Assembly (NCBI RefSeq): GCF_036023875.1
Contig: NZ_CP107931.1
Span: forward strand, 4,216,001 to 4,280,000
Source of the DNA: Mycobacterium sp. NBC_00419
Lineage (GTDB): Bacteria; Actinomycetota; Actinomycetes; Mycobacteriales; Mycobacteriaceae
Direction: 5' to 3'
Length of the DNA stretch: 64,000 nt
Shown here one piece after another: positions 51,628 through 60,323 of the stretch. The first letter of the stretch is position 1, and every line of letters starts with the position of its first letter. Below the pieces are notes generated by a model. It was not told where the DNA came from and made no database searches. It worked only from the letters and a program-made list of their open reading frames with translations. The position numbers and the translations under genes are program-made.

Positions 51628-52935
51628 ATGGGTATCGCCTCGGCGATCGGGCGTGCGATCTGGGCCGGAGTCGACCCGGACGGGATGTTCCGGCGCCACG
51701 CCGGTGACACCGGGCCGTTCGTGGTGCGCTTTCCCGGCCTGGGCACGGTGCTGTTCTTCGTGACCGAGGACGCCGCCCGCGACATTCTCACCGCGCCGTC
51801 GGCAGTGTGCCGGGCGCCGCTGCCCAACCCGATCGAACCCGTCGTCGGCGAGAACTCCCTGATTCTGCTCTCCGGTGAAGCCCACCGGCAGGCCCGCAGC
51901 GTGCTGGCGCCGCCGTTTCGCGGCGAGGTCATGCGCGGGTACGCCGACCTGATCGCCGAGGCCACCGGTCATGCGATCGCCGATCTGCACCCCGGCAACG
52001 AGATGCTGGTTGGCCATGTGGCGCAAGCCATCACCCTCGACGTCGTGATCCGGGTGGTGTTCGGTGTGACCGACCCGGCCCGGGCCGCCGAGTACGCAGA
52101 CGTGACGAGCGAGCTTCTGCAGTCGGGCAGTGCACCGCTGATGCTGGTGCCCTGGCTGCGCCGCGAGATCGCCGGGCGCGGGCCATGGGCACGGCTCGTC
52201 GGCGCGCGCCGGCGACTCGACCGGCTGCTGGGCGAGGAGATCAGTGAACGCCACCGCAGCGGCGAACACCGCGGCGACGTGATGGACCTGATCCTGCACG
52301 CCACCGACGACAACGGCCAGGTCTTGCGGGACACCGCGTTGCACGACCAGTTGCGCACGATGCTCGCCGCCGGGCATGAGACGACGTCGACGTCGCTGGC
52401 GTGGGCGCTGTATCACATCCACCGCGACGAACGGGTGCGCTCCCGCGTCCTCGAGGAACTGACCGCGGCGGCCACACCGGGACAGATCGCCGCGCTGCCG
52501 TACCTGGGTGCGGTGATCCAGGAAACCCTGCGCATGCATCCGGCCGTGCCGATCGTCCTGCGCCGGCTCACCGGGGCGCTCACCGTCGCCGGCGTTGCCT
52601 GCTCACCCGGCGATATCGTCGGAATCGCGCTTCCCGCATTGCATTTCAATCCGACGCTGTGGGACAGGCCGGATGAGTTCGATCCCACCCGGTTCCTGGA
52701 CGGCAAGCCGTCGCCGTTTCAGTACGCGCCCTTCGGCGGCGGCTTTCGCCGCTGCATCGGCGCCGCATTCGCCCAGACCGAGTTGGCCGTGGCGATCGGC
52801 ACGGTGCTGCAGACCCTCGAGTTGCGCCAACCGGCCCGGGAGCGCAATCGCACACCGCCGCGCGCGGTGCCGCGCGGCATCGCCACCAGGCCCAGTCGCG
52901 AGATCGTGCTGGAGGTGACGGGTCGCCGTCAGTGA
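51628..52935 (+). CDS. Cytochrome P450
   Basis: A 435-aa P450. The heme ligand is Cys376 in FGGGFRRCIGAA, the I-helix oxygen-activation motif is AAGHETTS, and the K-helix ETLR is present. ATG 51628 is chosen because the start before it (51577) lacks homology. It begins 11 nt after the methyltransferase. It is expected to hydroxylate or oxidise the lipid product, using ferredoxin from elsewhere. It overlaps the convergent aminotransferase by 7 nt. Confidence 0.92.
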   Translation: MGIASAIGRAIWAGVDPDGMFRRHAGDTGPFVVRFPGLGTVLFFVTEDAARDILTAPSAVCRAPLPNPIEPVVGENSLILLSGEAHRQARSVLAPPFRGEVMRGYADLIAEATGHAIADLHPGNEMLVGHVAQAITLDVVIRVVFGVTDPARAAEYADVTSELLQSGSAPLMLVPWLRREIAGRGPWARLVGARRRLDRLLGEEISERHRSGEHRGDVMDLILHATDDNGQVLRDTALHDQLRTMLAAGHETTSTSLAWALYHIHRDERVRSRVLEELTAAATPGQIAALPYLGAVIQETLRMHPAVPIVLRRLTGALTVAGVACSPGDIVGIALPALHFNPTLWDRPDEFDPTRFLDGKPSPFQYAPFGGGFRRCIGAAFAQTELAVAIGTVLQTLELRQPARERNRTPPRAVPRGIATRPSREIVLEVTGRRQ

Positions 52936-54137
52936 CGGTAGGTGGCCAGGAAACGACCGAACCGTTCGATCGCGTCTTCCAGTTCGTCGGCGTGCGGCAA
53001 CATCGCGATCCGCACGTGGTCGGGCTCAGGCCAGTTCAGCCCCGTGCCGGGGACGAGGTGAATCTTCTCCTGCAGCAACAAGTCCAGGACGAACTGTTCG
53101 TCGTCGCGAATCGGATACCTGGCGAGGTCGATCTTCGGGAACGCATACAGCGCGCCGCGGGGCTTCACACACGAGACACCCGGAATCGCGTTGAGTGCCG
53201 TCCACGCCCGATCACGCTGCTCGCGCAGTCTGCCGCCGGGCAGGGTGAGATCGCCGACCGGCTGCTCGCTTTCCAGCGCCAGCCGGATCGCATGCTGGGC
53301 CGGAACGTTCGCGCACCGGCGCAGTCCGGCCAGCACGGTCAGACCCTCCAGATAGCTCGCGGCGTGGTCGGTCGGCCCGGAGACCGCCAGCCAGCCCGCG
53401 CGAAACCCGGCGCAGCGGTAGGACTTTGACAGACCGTTGAATGTCAGGCACAGCAGGTCCGGTGCCAGCGAGGCCGTCGCGGTATGGGTGGCTCCGTCAT
53501 AGAGGATGCGGTCGTACATCTCGTCGGAGTACACGACCAGATTGTGCTCGCGAGCGATGTCGAGAATGCCGGTCAGCACCTCCGGCGGGTACACCGCGCC
53601 GGTGGGGTTGTTGGGATTGATGAGCACGATCGCCCGGGTTCGGGAGGTGACCTTCGCCGCGATGTCGGCGATGTCGGGATACCAGTCCGACGACTCGTCG
53701 CAGCGGTAGTGCACAGCGAGCCCGCCGTTGAGGCGCACCGCCGCCGTCCACACCGGGAAGTCCGGCGCCGGGACGAGGACCTCGTCGCGGTACTCCAGCA
53801 GCGCGGTCATCGCCATGACGATCAGCTCGGAGGCGCCGTTGCCCACATACACGTTGTCGGCGTCGACCAGGACGTCGCGCTCCCGGTAGTACTCGGCCAC
53901 GGCTGACCGGGCGGCCGGCAACCCCTTGGGTGCGACATAGCCCGCTGATGCGGCCAGATTGTCGGCAATCACGCGGACGAGTTCGGCAGGCGGGTCGAAC
54001 CCGAACGGATGCGGGTCGCCGGTATCGAGTCGCATGACGGAGTGGCCCGCCGCTTCCAGCCGCGCCGCGTGCTCAGCGATCGGCCCCGCCATGTCGTAAG
54101 ACAGGTTCGACAACCTGCTCGCCTGTGCGAACTTCAT
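52929..54137 (-). CDS. PLP-dependent aminotransferase class I (alanine/aspartate type)
   Basis: A 402-aa fold-type I aminotransferase. The PLP Lys is in FNGLSKSYRCAGFRAGW, and the substrate motifs NPNNPTGAVY and SDEMYDRILYDG are intact. The family head SYDMAGPIAEHAARLEAAGH resembles AlaA/AspC. It is convergent with the P450, so it may serve the cluster (making or using a 2-oxo acid for the ThDP enzyme) or be a separate housekeeping gene. Confidence 0.9.
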   Translation of the reverse strand: MKFAQASRLSNLSYDMAGPIAEHAARLEAAGHSVMRLDTGDPHPFGFDPPAELVRVIADNLAASAGYVAPKGLPAARSAVAEYYRERDVLVDADNVYVGNGASELIVMAMTALLEYRDEVLVPAPDFPVWTAAVRLNGGLAVHYRCDESSDWYPDIADIAAKVTSRTRAIVLINPNNPTGAVYPPEVLTGILDIAREHNLVVYSDEMYDRILYDGATHTATASLAPDLLCLTFNGLSKSYRCAGFRAGWLAVSGPTDHAASYLEGLTVLAGLRRCANVPAQHAIRLALESEQPVGDLTLPGGRLREQRDRAWTALNAIPGVSCVKPRGALYAFPKIDLARYPIRDDEQFVLDLLLQEKIHLVPGTGLNWPEPDHVRIAMLPHADELEDAIERFGRFLATYRH

Positions 54138-54307
54138 CCGGATCCTCTCGCCCGCAAAAGTGTGGCAGAAAGCCCCGCTGGCGATGGCGCGTATGACCGT
54201 CTCGGTAGCCGGTTCACAGGCGTGCGCTGGTCCATCGGGCTGTTAGCCGCCCGCTCGGGGTGCGAAGATGACCGCGCCAGTGATCGCGACGGGAGGTGAG
54301 ACGACGG

Positions 54308-55156
54308 ATGAGCGCCTTTCCGGACCGCGCCACGCTGGAAACCGCCCTCGACGTCGCAGCCCGCGCCCCGTCGTTGCGCAACCTGCAGCCCTGGCGCTGG
54401 GAGGTCGACGGTCCGGAGGTGCACCTGTTCGCCGACTGGAGTCGCCGGGCCGGTGACTCCTCCGTCGATCGACGCGACGTTCTGCTGGGCTGCGGCGCCG
54501 TGCTCGACCACTGCGTGGTGGCACTGGCCGCGGCCGGCTGGCACCCCCGCGTACACCGGTTGCCGGACCGCGGTGACGACAGCCACCTGGCGATACTGGA
54601 CGTCGTCGAGCAGCCGCCGAGCGATGGGCACCTGGAATTGGCTGCCGCGATCACGAGGCGCCACGCCGACCGCCGGCCCTACGGTGCGCAGCATCTCCCG
54701 GCCGCGACGTTGGAGTTGCTCTATATCCGCGCCGCGCGACTCGGGATCGAGTTGGGTGTGGTTCCGCGATCGCGCTGGACTCGGGCCGACGACGGCGCCG
54801 TCGCCCTGCGATACCCCCAAGCCGCCGGGGACGAACCCGCCGACGGTGCGGCGTTGCTCGTCGTCGGCACCCGCGAGGACGACGATGACATGCGGCTGCG
54901 CGCAGGCGAAGCGCTCAGCCACCTGATGCTGACGGCCACCGCGGCGGGCCTGGCAACCTGCCCGCTCACCGAGCCGCTCAACGACGTCAGAAACTGCTTG
55001 GCCCTGGCGTGCGAGGTGTTCGACGGGGCGTCGCATCCGCAGGCCCTGATCCGGGTGGGGATCGCGACGTCCGAGGCCGATCCGCCCTCGGTGACCGAGC
55101 GCAGGCCGGTGAACGAGATCACCACGTGGACGGGCAGTTCGACGAAGCAGTCCTAG
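54308..55156 (+). CDS. Acg-family nitroreductase-like protein
   Basis: A 282-aa FMN-binding-type protein similar to the Acg/Rv2032 family, whose members are DosR-regulated in M. tuberculosis. The opening AARAPSLRNLQPWRW is the family mark (APSxHNxQPWxW) with Arg in place of His. The ATG 54308 follows a strong SD (gggaggtg); a GTG inside that SD is unlikely to be used. Shorter than the usual 330 aa. No DosR box was seen. Confidence 0.83.
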   Translation: MSAFPDRATLETALDVAARAPSLRNLQPWRWEVDGPEVHLFADWSRRAGDSSVDRRDVLLGCGAVLDHCVVALAAAGWHPRVHRLPDRGDDSHLAILDVVEQPPSDGHLELAAAITRRHADRRPYGAQHLPAATLELLYIRAARLGIELGVVPRSRWTRADDGAVALRYPQAAGDEPADGAALLVVGTREDDDDMRLRAGEALSHLMLTATAAGLATCPLTEPLNDVRNCLALACEVFDGASHPQALIRVGIATSEADPPSVTERRPVNEITTWTGSSTKQS

Positions 55157-56268
55157 CCGCCGGCATTCGCCTCGTCGCTACCGAACCACTTCGTCTTGAT
55201 CATGTCGTAGGTGCCGTCCTCGCGCATCGACAGCAGCGCCTCGTCGACCTGCTTACGCAGCTCGCTGCCGGGGCGGAAGACGATGCCGTAGTCCTCGTTC
55301 TTGAAGACCGGCCCGGCCATCTCGGCCGTGCCCGCACCGCCGTGCTGCACGTAGTACTGCAGCACCGGCGCGTCGAACACCACCGCGTCGAAGTCGCCCT
55401 TCCTCAGACCGGTATAGCAGTCCTCGATTGCCGTGGCGCCGGTGGCGCTCACCGCGAGGTCGCGCAGGAAATTCGCCGACGTGGTGTTGGCGACGGTGCA
55501 CACCTTCTTGCCGAAAAGGTCTGAGGGAGATTTGATTTGGGCGTCGAAGCGCTCGACGGTCAGGTTGGCGGTCAGGGTCGCGGTGTAGTAGGCGACGAAG
55601 ATGATGCTGACGAAGGCCCACAGCACGCCCATCGCCCGCGACAGCCAGTGCCGCGGTGCGTCATCGGGTTGTGCCGCAAGGGTTCCCAGCCCCCAGCCGA
55701 AGGCCTGCAGCACCCCGGGGAAGTAGGACTTCGACACCATCGACTCTTCGTGGCGGCGTTCCACCAGCCAGGTGATGTGGGCGGGAATCACCGTGATGAC
55801 GAATGCCGCACCCAGCCAGACCAGCATCGACCAGGAGAACAGCAGCTTGAGGAAGTCCATCAGCCCGGGTGTGGACTTCTGTGACGCGCCGCTGTGGGTG
55901 AGGATCTGCAATCCGGCATTGAGCGTGGGTTGGGAGAAGTCGAAAGTCTGCACCCGGTCGGCGGTGATCGAGATGGCGCTGGCGGCGGCGTCGGCGGCGC
56001 CGGTCCTGACGGCGTCGAGTTGCTCGGTCACGCCGTTGACGGTGAGGAAGTTGGTGCTCCAGCCCTGCCGCTTGGCGATCTCCTCCCACAACTCGATGGT
56101 GAAGCCGCTCTTCACCCCGTCGTGGGTGGTGACGAACGGGGCCAGATCATGGGTGGCGACGGTGACGGTGCGCGGCTCGGCGCCGGCCGGAGCGGCCAGT
56201 GCGGGGAGGCCCGCGATGGCGGCCACCATAACGATGACGCCGGCTATCGCACGCATTCGTGAACCCAC
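55153..56268 (-). CDS. Prokaryotic ionotropic glutamate receptor-like channel
   Basis: About 371 aa. A signal peptide (MRAIAGVIVMVAAIAGLPAL) is followed by a periplasmic SBP_bac_3 ligand-binding domain (VTVATHDLAPFVTTHDGVKS) interrupted by a pore region: a TM segment, a pore-loop FGWGLGTLAAQP and another TM ending in AYYTATLTANLTVER. That last motif matches the SYTANLAAFLTVER hallmark of eukaryotic iGluRs, which is a strong indication. The second half of the ligand domain then follows (CTVANTTSANFLRDLA). The pore-loop lacks a K+-type TVGYG filter. Ligand and ion are unknown. Stop overlaps the Acg gene by 4 nt, convergent. Confidence 0.85.
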   Translation of the reverse strand: MGSRMRAIAGVIVMVAAIAGLPALAAPAGAEPRTVTVATHDLAPFVTTHDGVKSGFTIELWEEIAKRQGWSTNFLTVNGVTEQLDAVRTGAADAAASAISITADRVQTFDFSQPTLNAGLQILTHSGASQKSTPGLMDFLKLLFSWSMLVWLGAAFVITVIPAHITWLVERRHEESMVSKSYFPGVLQAFGWGLGTLAAQPDDAPRHWLSRAMGVLWAFVSIIFVAYYTATLTANLTVERFDAQIKSPSDLFGKKVCTVANTTSANFLRDLAVSATGATAIEDCYTGLRKGDFDAVVFDAPVLQYYVQHGGAGTAEMAGPVFKNEDYGIVFRPGSELRKQVDEALLSMREDGTYDMIKTKWFGSDEANAGG

Positions 56269-56394
56269 TGTCTGGCCCGTCCTCACTGCCGGCTGCTGAT
56301 GAACAGCGATCACAATAGACGCGGGTGTCAATTTCTGCTCAGGGCGCGTCAATTGGATGGTTGAAACCGATGGCGATCGGGGTACGTGCACTGC

Positions 56395-56742
56395 ATGGCT
56401 ATCAAGAAGATGTCGTGGACGTCCGTTTTCCTCGCCGGCGCTGCCGCCGCGGCGATCGCAGCGGCACCCTTGGCCGCAGCCGACCCCGCCTGCGTCAACC
56501 CCGACGGCACCGCGTGCCCGACCGCCACGGCCGGTCCCGGCGGTGCGTCGGGTGTGATCCCGGGCGGACCCGCCGGTGAGGCCGGTCCCGGCGGTGCCTC
56601 CGGAGTGATCCCGGGTGGTCCCGGCGGCGCAGCCGGTCCGGGTGGGGCCAGCGGCTCGATTCCCGGTGGACCTGCCGGTGAGGCCGGTCCCGGTGGCGCG
56701 AGCGGTTGCATTCCGTACGTCGGCTGCGCGTCGGTCGGGTAA
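56395..56742 (+). CDS. Exported Gly/Pro-rich repeat protein
   Basis: About 115 aa. MAIKKMSWTSVFLAGAAAAA is a signal peptide (cleavage near ALAAA). After ADPACVNPDGTACP come four 17-residue repeats of the type AGPGGASGVIPGGPAGE, and a C-terminal Cys pair region (ASGCIPYVGCASVG). The four Cys could form two disulfides bracketing the repeats. Such Gly-rich proteins occur in mycobacterial cell walls; the function is unknown. The real start may be the GTG at 56386. Confidence 0.75.
   Translation: MAIKKMSWTSVFLAGAAAAAIAAAPLAAADPACVNPDGTACPTATAGPGGASGVIPGGPAGEAGPGGASGVIPGGPGGAAGPGGASGSIPGGPAGEAGPGGASGCIPYVGCASVG
56530..56721 (+). repeat. 51-bp coding tandem repeat, 3.8 units
   Basis: Three full units (56530-56580, 56581-56631, 56632-56682) and a partial fourth (to 56721). 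Each encodes AGPGGASGxIPGGP plus three residues. The units differ at a few bases, so they are diverged rather than recent copies. Confidence 0.8.
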
Positions 56743-56869
56743 CGCCGGCTGACGTCGGACCCCTGCGGTCGGTGAACGTGACTGATCGCTAGATCGACGC
56801 ACGGCGTTTTCTCGACGCTGGCCGTCGCGGTTCTGGCACACTCGGCGCGACCATGAGGGAGGCGCCGTG

Positions 56870-57994
56870 ATGACCAGCGACATCCAAGCAGTGCCGTTGT
56901 TGTCCCGGCGCGACCGCATCATGCTCGCGGTGACCGCCGTCGCGGCCGGTGCCGCCGGGGCGCTGCACTTCGCCCACGGCAACGCCGTCGTCACCTTCAT
57001 CGCCGCCGCGGTGGCACTGGCGGCGCTGGCATCGCTGGTCGGCCGTTCGGTGGAGGCGCTGGGAGACCGGCTCGGCCCCAAGGCCACCGGCCTTCTGCAA
57101 ACGTCGCTGGGCAACCTGCCCGAGCTGTTCGTCATCCTGTTCGCGTTGAAAGCCGGGCTGTTCGACGTCGTGAAGGCCACCCTGGTCGGGTCGATCCTGG
57201 CCAACGTCCTGCTGGTACTGGGGGCGGCCTTCGTTGTCGGCGGGCTCAAGCACGGCAGTCAGCGGTTCGCCGCCGACGACTCGCGCACCCTGGGGCTGAT
57301 GTTCACCCTTGCGGTGTTCATCCTGGCGGTGCCCTCGCTGACCGCGGCTATACATACCCCGGCTGCCACCCACGAACGCATGGTGTCGGTGGTGGTGTCG
57401 GTGATCATGCTGGCGCTGTTCGCGCTCTCGCTGCCGGCCGCGCTGTCCCGCTCGGCCAACAAGAGCCACGGATCGCCGATCGCGGCCAACCCGGACTCGG
57501 CGGCCGCCGCCAGCAAGGTGGCCCAACACGGTGAGTGGCCGCTGGCGATGGCGATCGGGATGCTCGCCGCCACCGGTATCGGGGCCGCGTTCGTCTCGGA
57601 GTGGTTCGTCGCGGCCCTGCAACCGGCGATGGACGCGGCGGGCGTCAATGAGGTGTTCGCCGGCCTGGTGATCGTGGCCATCGCGGGCAATGCCGTCGAG
57701 AATGTCGTCGGCATCCAGTTGGCGGCCAAGAACCAGATGGACTACGCGGTCCAGGTGATCCTGCAGTCGCCGGTCCAGATCGCGCTCACCATCGCCCCGA
57801 TCGTCGTGCTGGCCGCAGGTCTGCTCGGGCAGCCGGAGTTCAATCTGGTGCTCTCCCCGCTGCTGCTGGCCTCGATGGTGATGGCCGCTCTGGTGGCGGT
57901 GCTGGTGACCTTCGACGGCGAATCCAACTGGTTCGAAGGCGCGGCGTTGATCGCGCTCTACATCGCGATCGCGACGTCGTTCTGGTGGGGTTAG
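56870..57994 (+). CDS. Cation/proton antiporter of the CaCA family (ChaA/Cax-like)
   Basis: A 374-aa membrane protein with about eleven hydrophobic segments. The two inverted alpha-repeats are visible: GNLPELFVILFALKAGL followed by VGSILANVLLVLG, and GNAVENVVGIQLAAKN followed by LQSPVQIALT. This is the signature of Ca2+/H+ exchangers. ATG 56870 with SD gagggagg; GTG 56867 is directly before it. It probably exports Ca2+ in exchange for protons. It converges on desA3. Confidence 0.88.
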   Translation: MTSDIQAVPLLSRRDRIMLAVTAVAAGAAGALHFAHGNAVVTFIAAAVALAALASLVGRSVEALGDRLGPKATGLLQTSLGNLPELFVILFALKAGLFDVVKATLVGSILANVLLVLGAAFVVGGLKHGSQRFAADDSRTLGLMFTLAVFILAVPSLTAAIHTPAATHERMVSVVVSVIMLALFALSLPAALSRSANKSHGSPIAANPDSAAAASKVAQHGEWPLAMAIGMLAATGIGAAFVSEWFVAALQPAMDAAGVNEVFAGLVIVAIAGNAVENVVGIQLAAKNQMDYAVQVILQSPVQIALTIAPIVVLAAGLLGQPEFNLVLSPLLLASMVMAALVAVLVTFDGESNWFEGAALIALYIAIATSFWWG

Positions 57995-57997
57995 CGG

Positions 57998-59128
57998 CTA
58001 GGCAGCGCGGGCGGCTTCGGGTCGGGCGGTTCGGGATATCCCGGCGAAGTCGTTCGGCAGCGAGAGCCGGAACACCTTCTTCCACGCCGAGCCGACCTGC
58101 TTGACCATCGGGCCGCTGACGTAGGTCAGGCCGTAGCGCTCGAACAACTCCTGGACCTGCGGAGCGATCTCCTGGTAGCGGTTGCTCGGCAGATCGGGAA
58201 ACAGGTGGTGCTCGATCTGGAAGGACAGATTGCCGGTCATGAAGTGCAGCAACGGACTTCCGTCGATATTGGCCGAGCCCAGCATCTGGCGCAGGTACCA
58301 CTCGCCGCGGGTCTCGCCGTCGATCGAGGTCTTCTCGTAGGTCTGCACGCCTTCGGGGAAGTGTCCGCACATGATGACCGAGTGCGTCCATAGATTGCGG
58401 GCGACGTTGGCGGTGAGGTTCGCCGTCAGGGTCGTCAGCGCGGAGGGCCCCGACAGCAACGGGTGCAGGACGTAGTCGCGGGTCATGTGCCGGCGGATCT
58501 TGCGCAACACGCTCTTGCCCTGGCGGACGAACTCGGCCTTGTCCGACCGGCCTTTGAGGAACTTGCCGATCTCGAGGTCGTAGGCGGCGATGCCGTATTG
58601 GAATGCGCACGCGTTGATGAAGTTCCACAGCGGCTGACCCAGGTGAAAGGGTGTCCAGCGCTGGCCCTCGTCGACGCGCATGATGCCGTAGCCGAGGTCG
58701 TTGTCCTTGCCCAGCACGTTGGTGTAGGTGTGGTGCAGTTCGTTGTGGGAGTGCTTCCACAGCTCTGAGGTGGCGGCGTTGTCCCATTCCCAGGTGGTGG
58801 AGTGGATCGTGGAGTCGCGCATCCAGTCCCACTGGCCGTGCATCACGTTGTGGCCGATCTCCATGTTCTCGATGATCTTCGAGACCGAGAGGCCGACGGT
58901 GCCGGCCAGCCAGGCCGGCGGGAACAGGGAGAACAGGAGCACCGCGCGGCTGCCGAGCTCGAGCTTGCGCTGGAAGTCGATAACGTTGCGGATGTACTCC
59001 GCATCCTGCTCACCGCGGCTGTCGATCACCTGCTGGCGGATGGCGTCGAGGTCGCGGCCGAGCGCGGCGATGTCCTCGTCGGTCAGGTGAGCGATCGGAT
59101 TGTCTTGTTGGCGTTGGATTGTCGTCAT
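57998..59128 (-). CDS. desA3: Membrane fatty acid (acyl-CoA) desaturase DesA3
   Basis: A 376-aa stearoyl-CoA delta9-type desaturase. Three His boxes are HNVMH, HNELHH and QIEHHLFP, giving the di-iron site; hydrophobic segments surround them. ATG 59128 has SD aagga. It starts 11 nt after the reductase stop and is co-transcribed with it. This is the M. tuberculosis Rv3229c/Rv3230c pair: the reductase supplies electrons for oleic acid synthesis. The transcription likely comes from the divergent promoter upstream of the reductase. Confidence 0.93.
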   Translation of the reverse strand: MTTIQRQQDNPIAHLTDEDIAALGRDLDAIRQQVIDSRGEQDAEYIRNVIDFQRKLELGSRAVLLFSLFPPAWLAGTVGLSVSKIIENMEIGHNVMHGQWDWMRDSTIHSTTWEWDNAATSELWKHSHNELHHTYTNVLGKDNDLGYGIMRVDEGQRWTPFHLGQPLWNFINACAFQYGIAAYDLEIGKFLKGRSDKAEFVRQGKSVLRKIRRHMTRDYVLHPLLSGPSALTTLTANLTANVARNLWTHSVIMCGHFPEGVQTYEKTSIDGETRGEWYLRQMLGSANIDGSPLLHFMTGNLSFQIEHHLFPDLPSNRYQEIAPQVQELFERYGLTYVSGPMVKQVGSAWKKVFRLSLPNDFAGISRTARPEAARAA

Positions 59129-59139
59129 GTCGGAGTCCT

Positions 59140-60237
59140 TTACAGATCGATGTCGCAGGTGCCCGCTGCCGCGGACACGCAGGTTTGAATGAGTACGCCG
59201 TCGCCGGGGGCGGCGGTCGTGATGTCGCCGTTGCGCAGGTCGCGGACGGCTCCTTGTCGAAGCGGTGCCACGCAGCCGAAGCAGATGCCCATCCGGCATC
59301 CCGACGGCATGAGGACACCGGCGGCTTCGCCGGCGTCGAGAAGTGTCTGATCACCCGCGGCGTCCAGGACGGTGCCGGACTTGGTGAAGGTGACGGTGCC
59401 GCCGTCGCCGGCGCTGATGACGGTGGGACGGAACCGTTCGGTGTGCAGCCGCTCGGCCAGACCGCTGTCGTTCCAGTGCGCTTCGAGTGCGTCGAGCATG
59501 CCCGTGGGTCCGCAGGCCCAGGTCTCGCGCTCCGCGAGATCGCCGACGAGAGTGGCCAGTTCGTCGGTGCCGAGCATGCCGTCGGTGTCGGTGTGCTTCT
59601 CGATCAGGCGGATTCGGCCCCGACGCGCCAGCGCGCGCAGTTCGTCGGCGAAGATCACGTCGTCGGGTGTGGGTGCACTGTGCACCACGACGATGTCCGT
59701 GGCGTCGGCCGGCATGTTGCGCAGCATGCCCATCACCGGGGTGATGCCGCTGCCCGCGGTGAGGAACAAGATCTTGGCAGGCGTCGAGGCGGACGCTGCG
59801 GCGGGCAAGGTGAATTCTCCGGCGGCGTGGTCGAGTTGAACGATGGTGCCGACCGTGGCGCGCCGAACCAGATGATTGGAGACCTTGCCGTCGGGGATCG
59901 CCTTGACGGTGATGGCGATACAGCCGTCCGGTCGGCCGGCTTGCGAGGTCAGTGAGTAGGCGCGCCATTGGCGGACGCCGTCGACGTCGACACCGACGCG
60001 GATGTATTGGCCCGGCGTATGCGCGCGCCAGCCGCGACCGGGCTTGATCACCAGGGTCGCCGCATCGCGGGTTTCGGGATGGATCGCCACGATCCGGCCG
60101 CGCAGGCCGATCCCGGAGCGCAGCGGATCGATGACGTCGAGATAGTCGCCGGGCACCAGTGGGGTGGTGACGCGTTCGGCGAGCCGGAGGAATCGGTCGC
60201 GCAGCGTGCCCAGCGGGGTGGGTGCTGTGGTTGTCAT
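59140..60237 (-). CDS. Flavin/2Fe-2S oxidoreductase partner of DesA3 (Rv3230c type)
   Basis: A 365-aa protein. The FAD motif is RAYSLTS, the NAD(P)H-binding motif GSGITPVMG, and a C-terminal plant-type 2Fe-2S centre uses SGCRMGICFGC and a later CVSA cysteine. It moves electrons from NADPH to the desaturase di-iron centre. It is the first gene of the desA3 operon, divergent from the PucR-type regulator. Confidence 0.92.
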   Translation of the reverse strand: MTTTAPTPLGTLRDRFLRLAERVTTPLVPGDYLDVIDPLRSGIGLRGRIVAIHPETRDAATLVIKPGRGWRAHTPGQYIRVGVDVDGVRQWRAYSLTSQAGRPDGCIAITVKAIPDGKVSNHLVRRATVGTIVQLDHAAGEFTLPAAASASTPAKILFLTAGSGITPVMGMLRNMPADATDIVVVHSAPTPDDVIFADELRALARRGRIRLIEKHTDTDGMLGTDELATLVGDLAERETWACGPTGMLDALEAHWNDSGLAERLHTERFRPTVISAGDGGTVTFTKSGTVLDAAGDQTLLDAGEAAGVLMPSGCRMGICFGCVAPLRQGAVRDLRNGDITTAAPGDGVLIQTCVSAAAGTCDIDL

Positions 60238-60260
60238 ACAACGACTATCCCGCTCCCTTG

Positions 60261-60289
60261 GGTATAAAGTCTTGACCTGGAAGGGTGAA
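60261..60289 (-). promoter_or_regulatory. Likely promoter of the reductase-desA3 operon
   Basis: On the minus strand, -35 TTCACC (60289-60284) and -10 TATACC (60266-60261) are separated by 17 nt, and the reductase start lies about 24 nt downstream. The 87-bp gap also holds gaacgat...attgttc (60290-60311), a near-palindrome that may bind the divergent regulator. Confidence 0.5.
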
Positions 60290-60323
60290 GAACGATGAAT
60301 AGATTGTTCGTGAAGAACAGTTC

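Noticed and set aside
56530..56721. CRISPR array
   Set aside because: The units are adjacent without spacers and encode in-frame protein repeats.
56269..57249. Upstream extension of the channel gene frame on the minus strand
   Set aside because: Low-complexity translation over the repeat protein and antiporter; the signal peptide at 56268 fixes the start.
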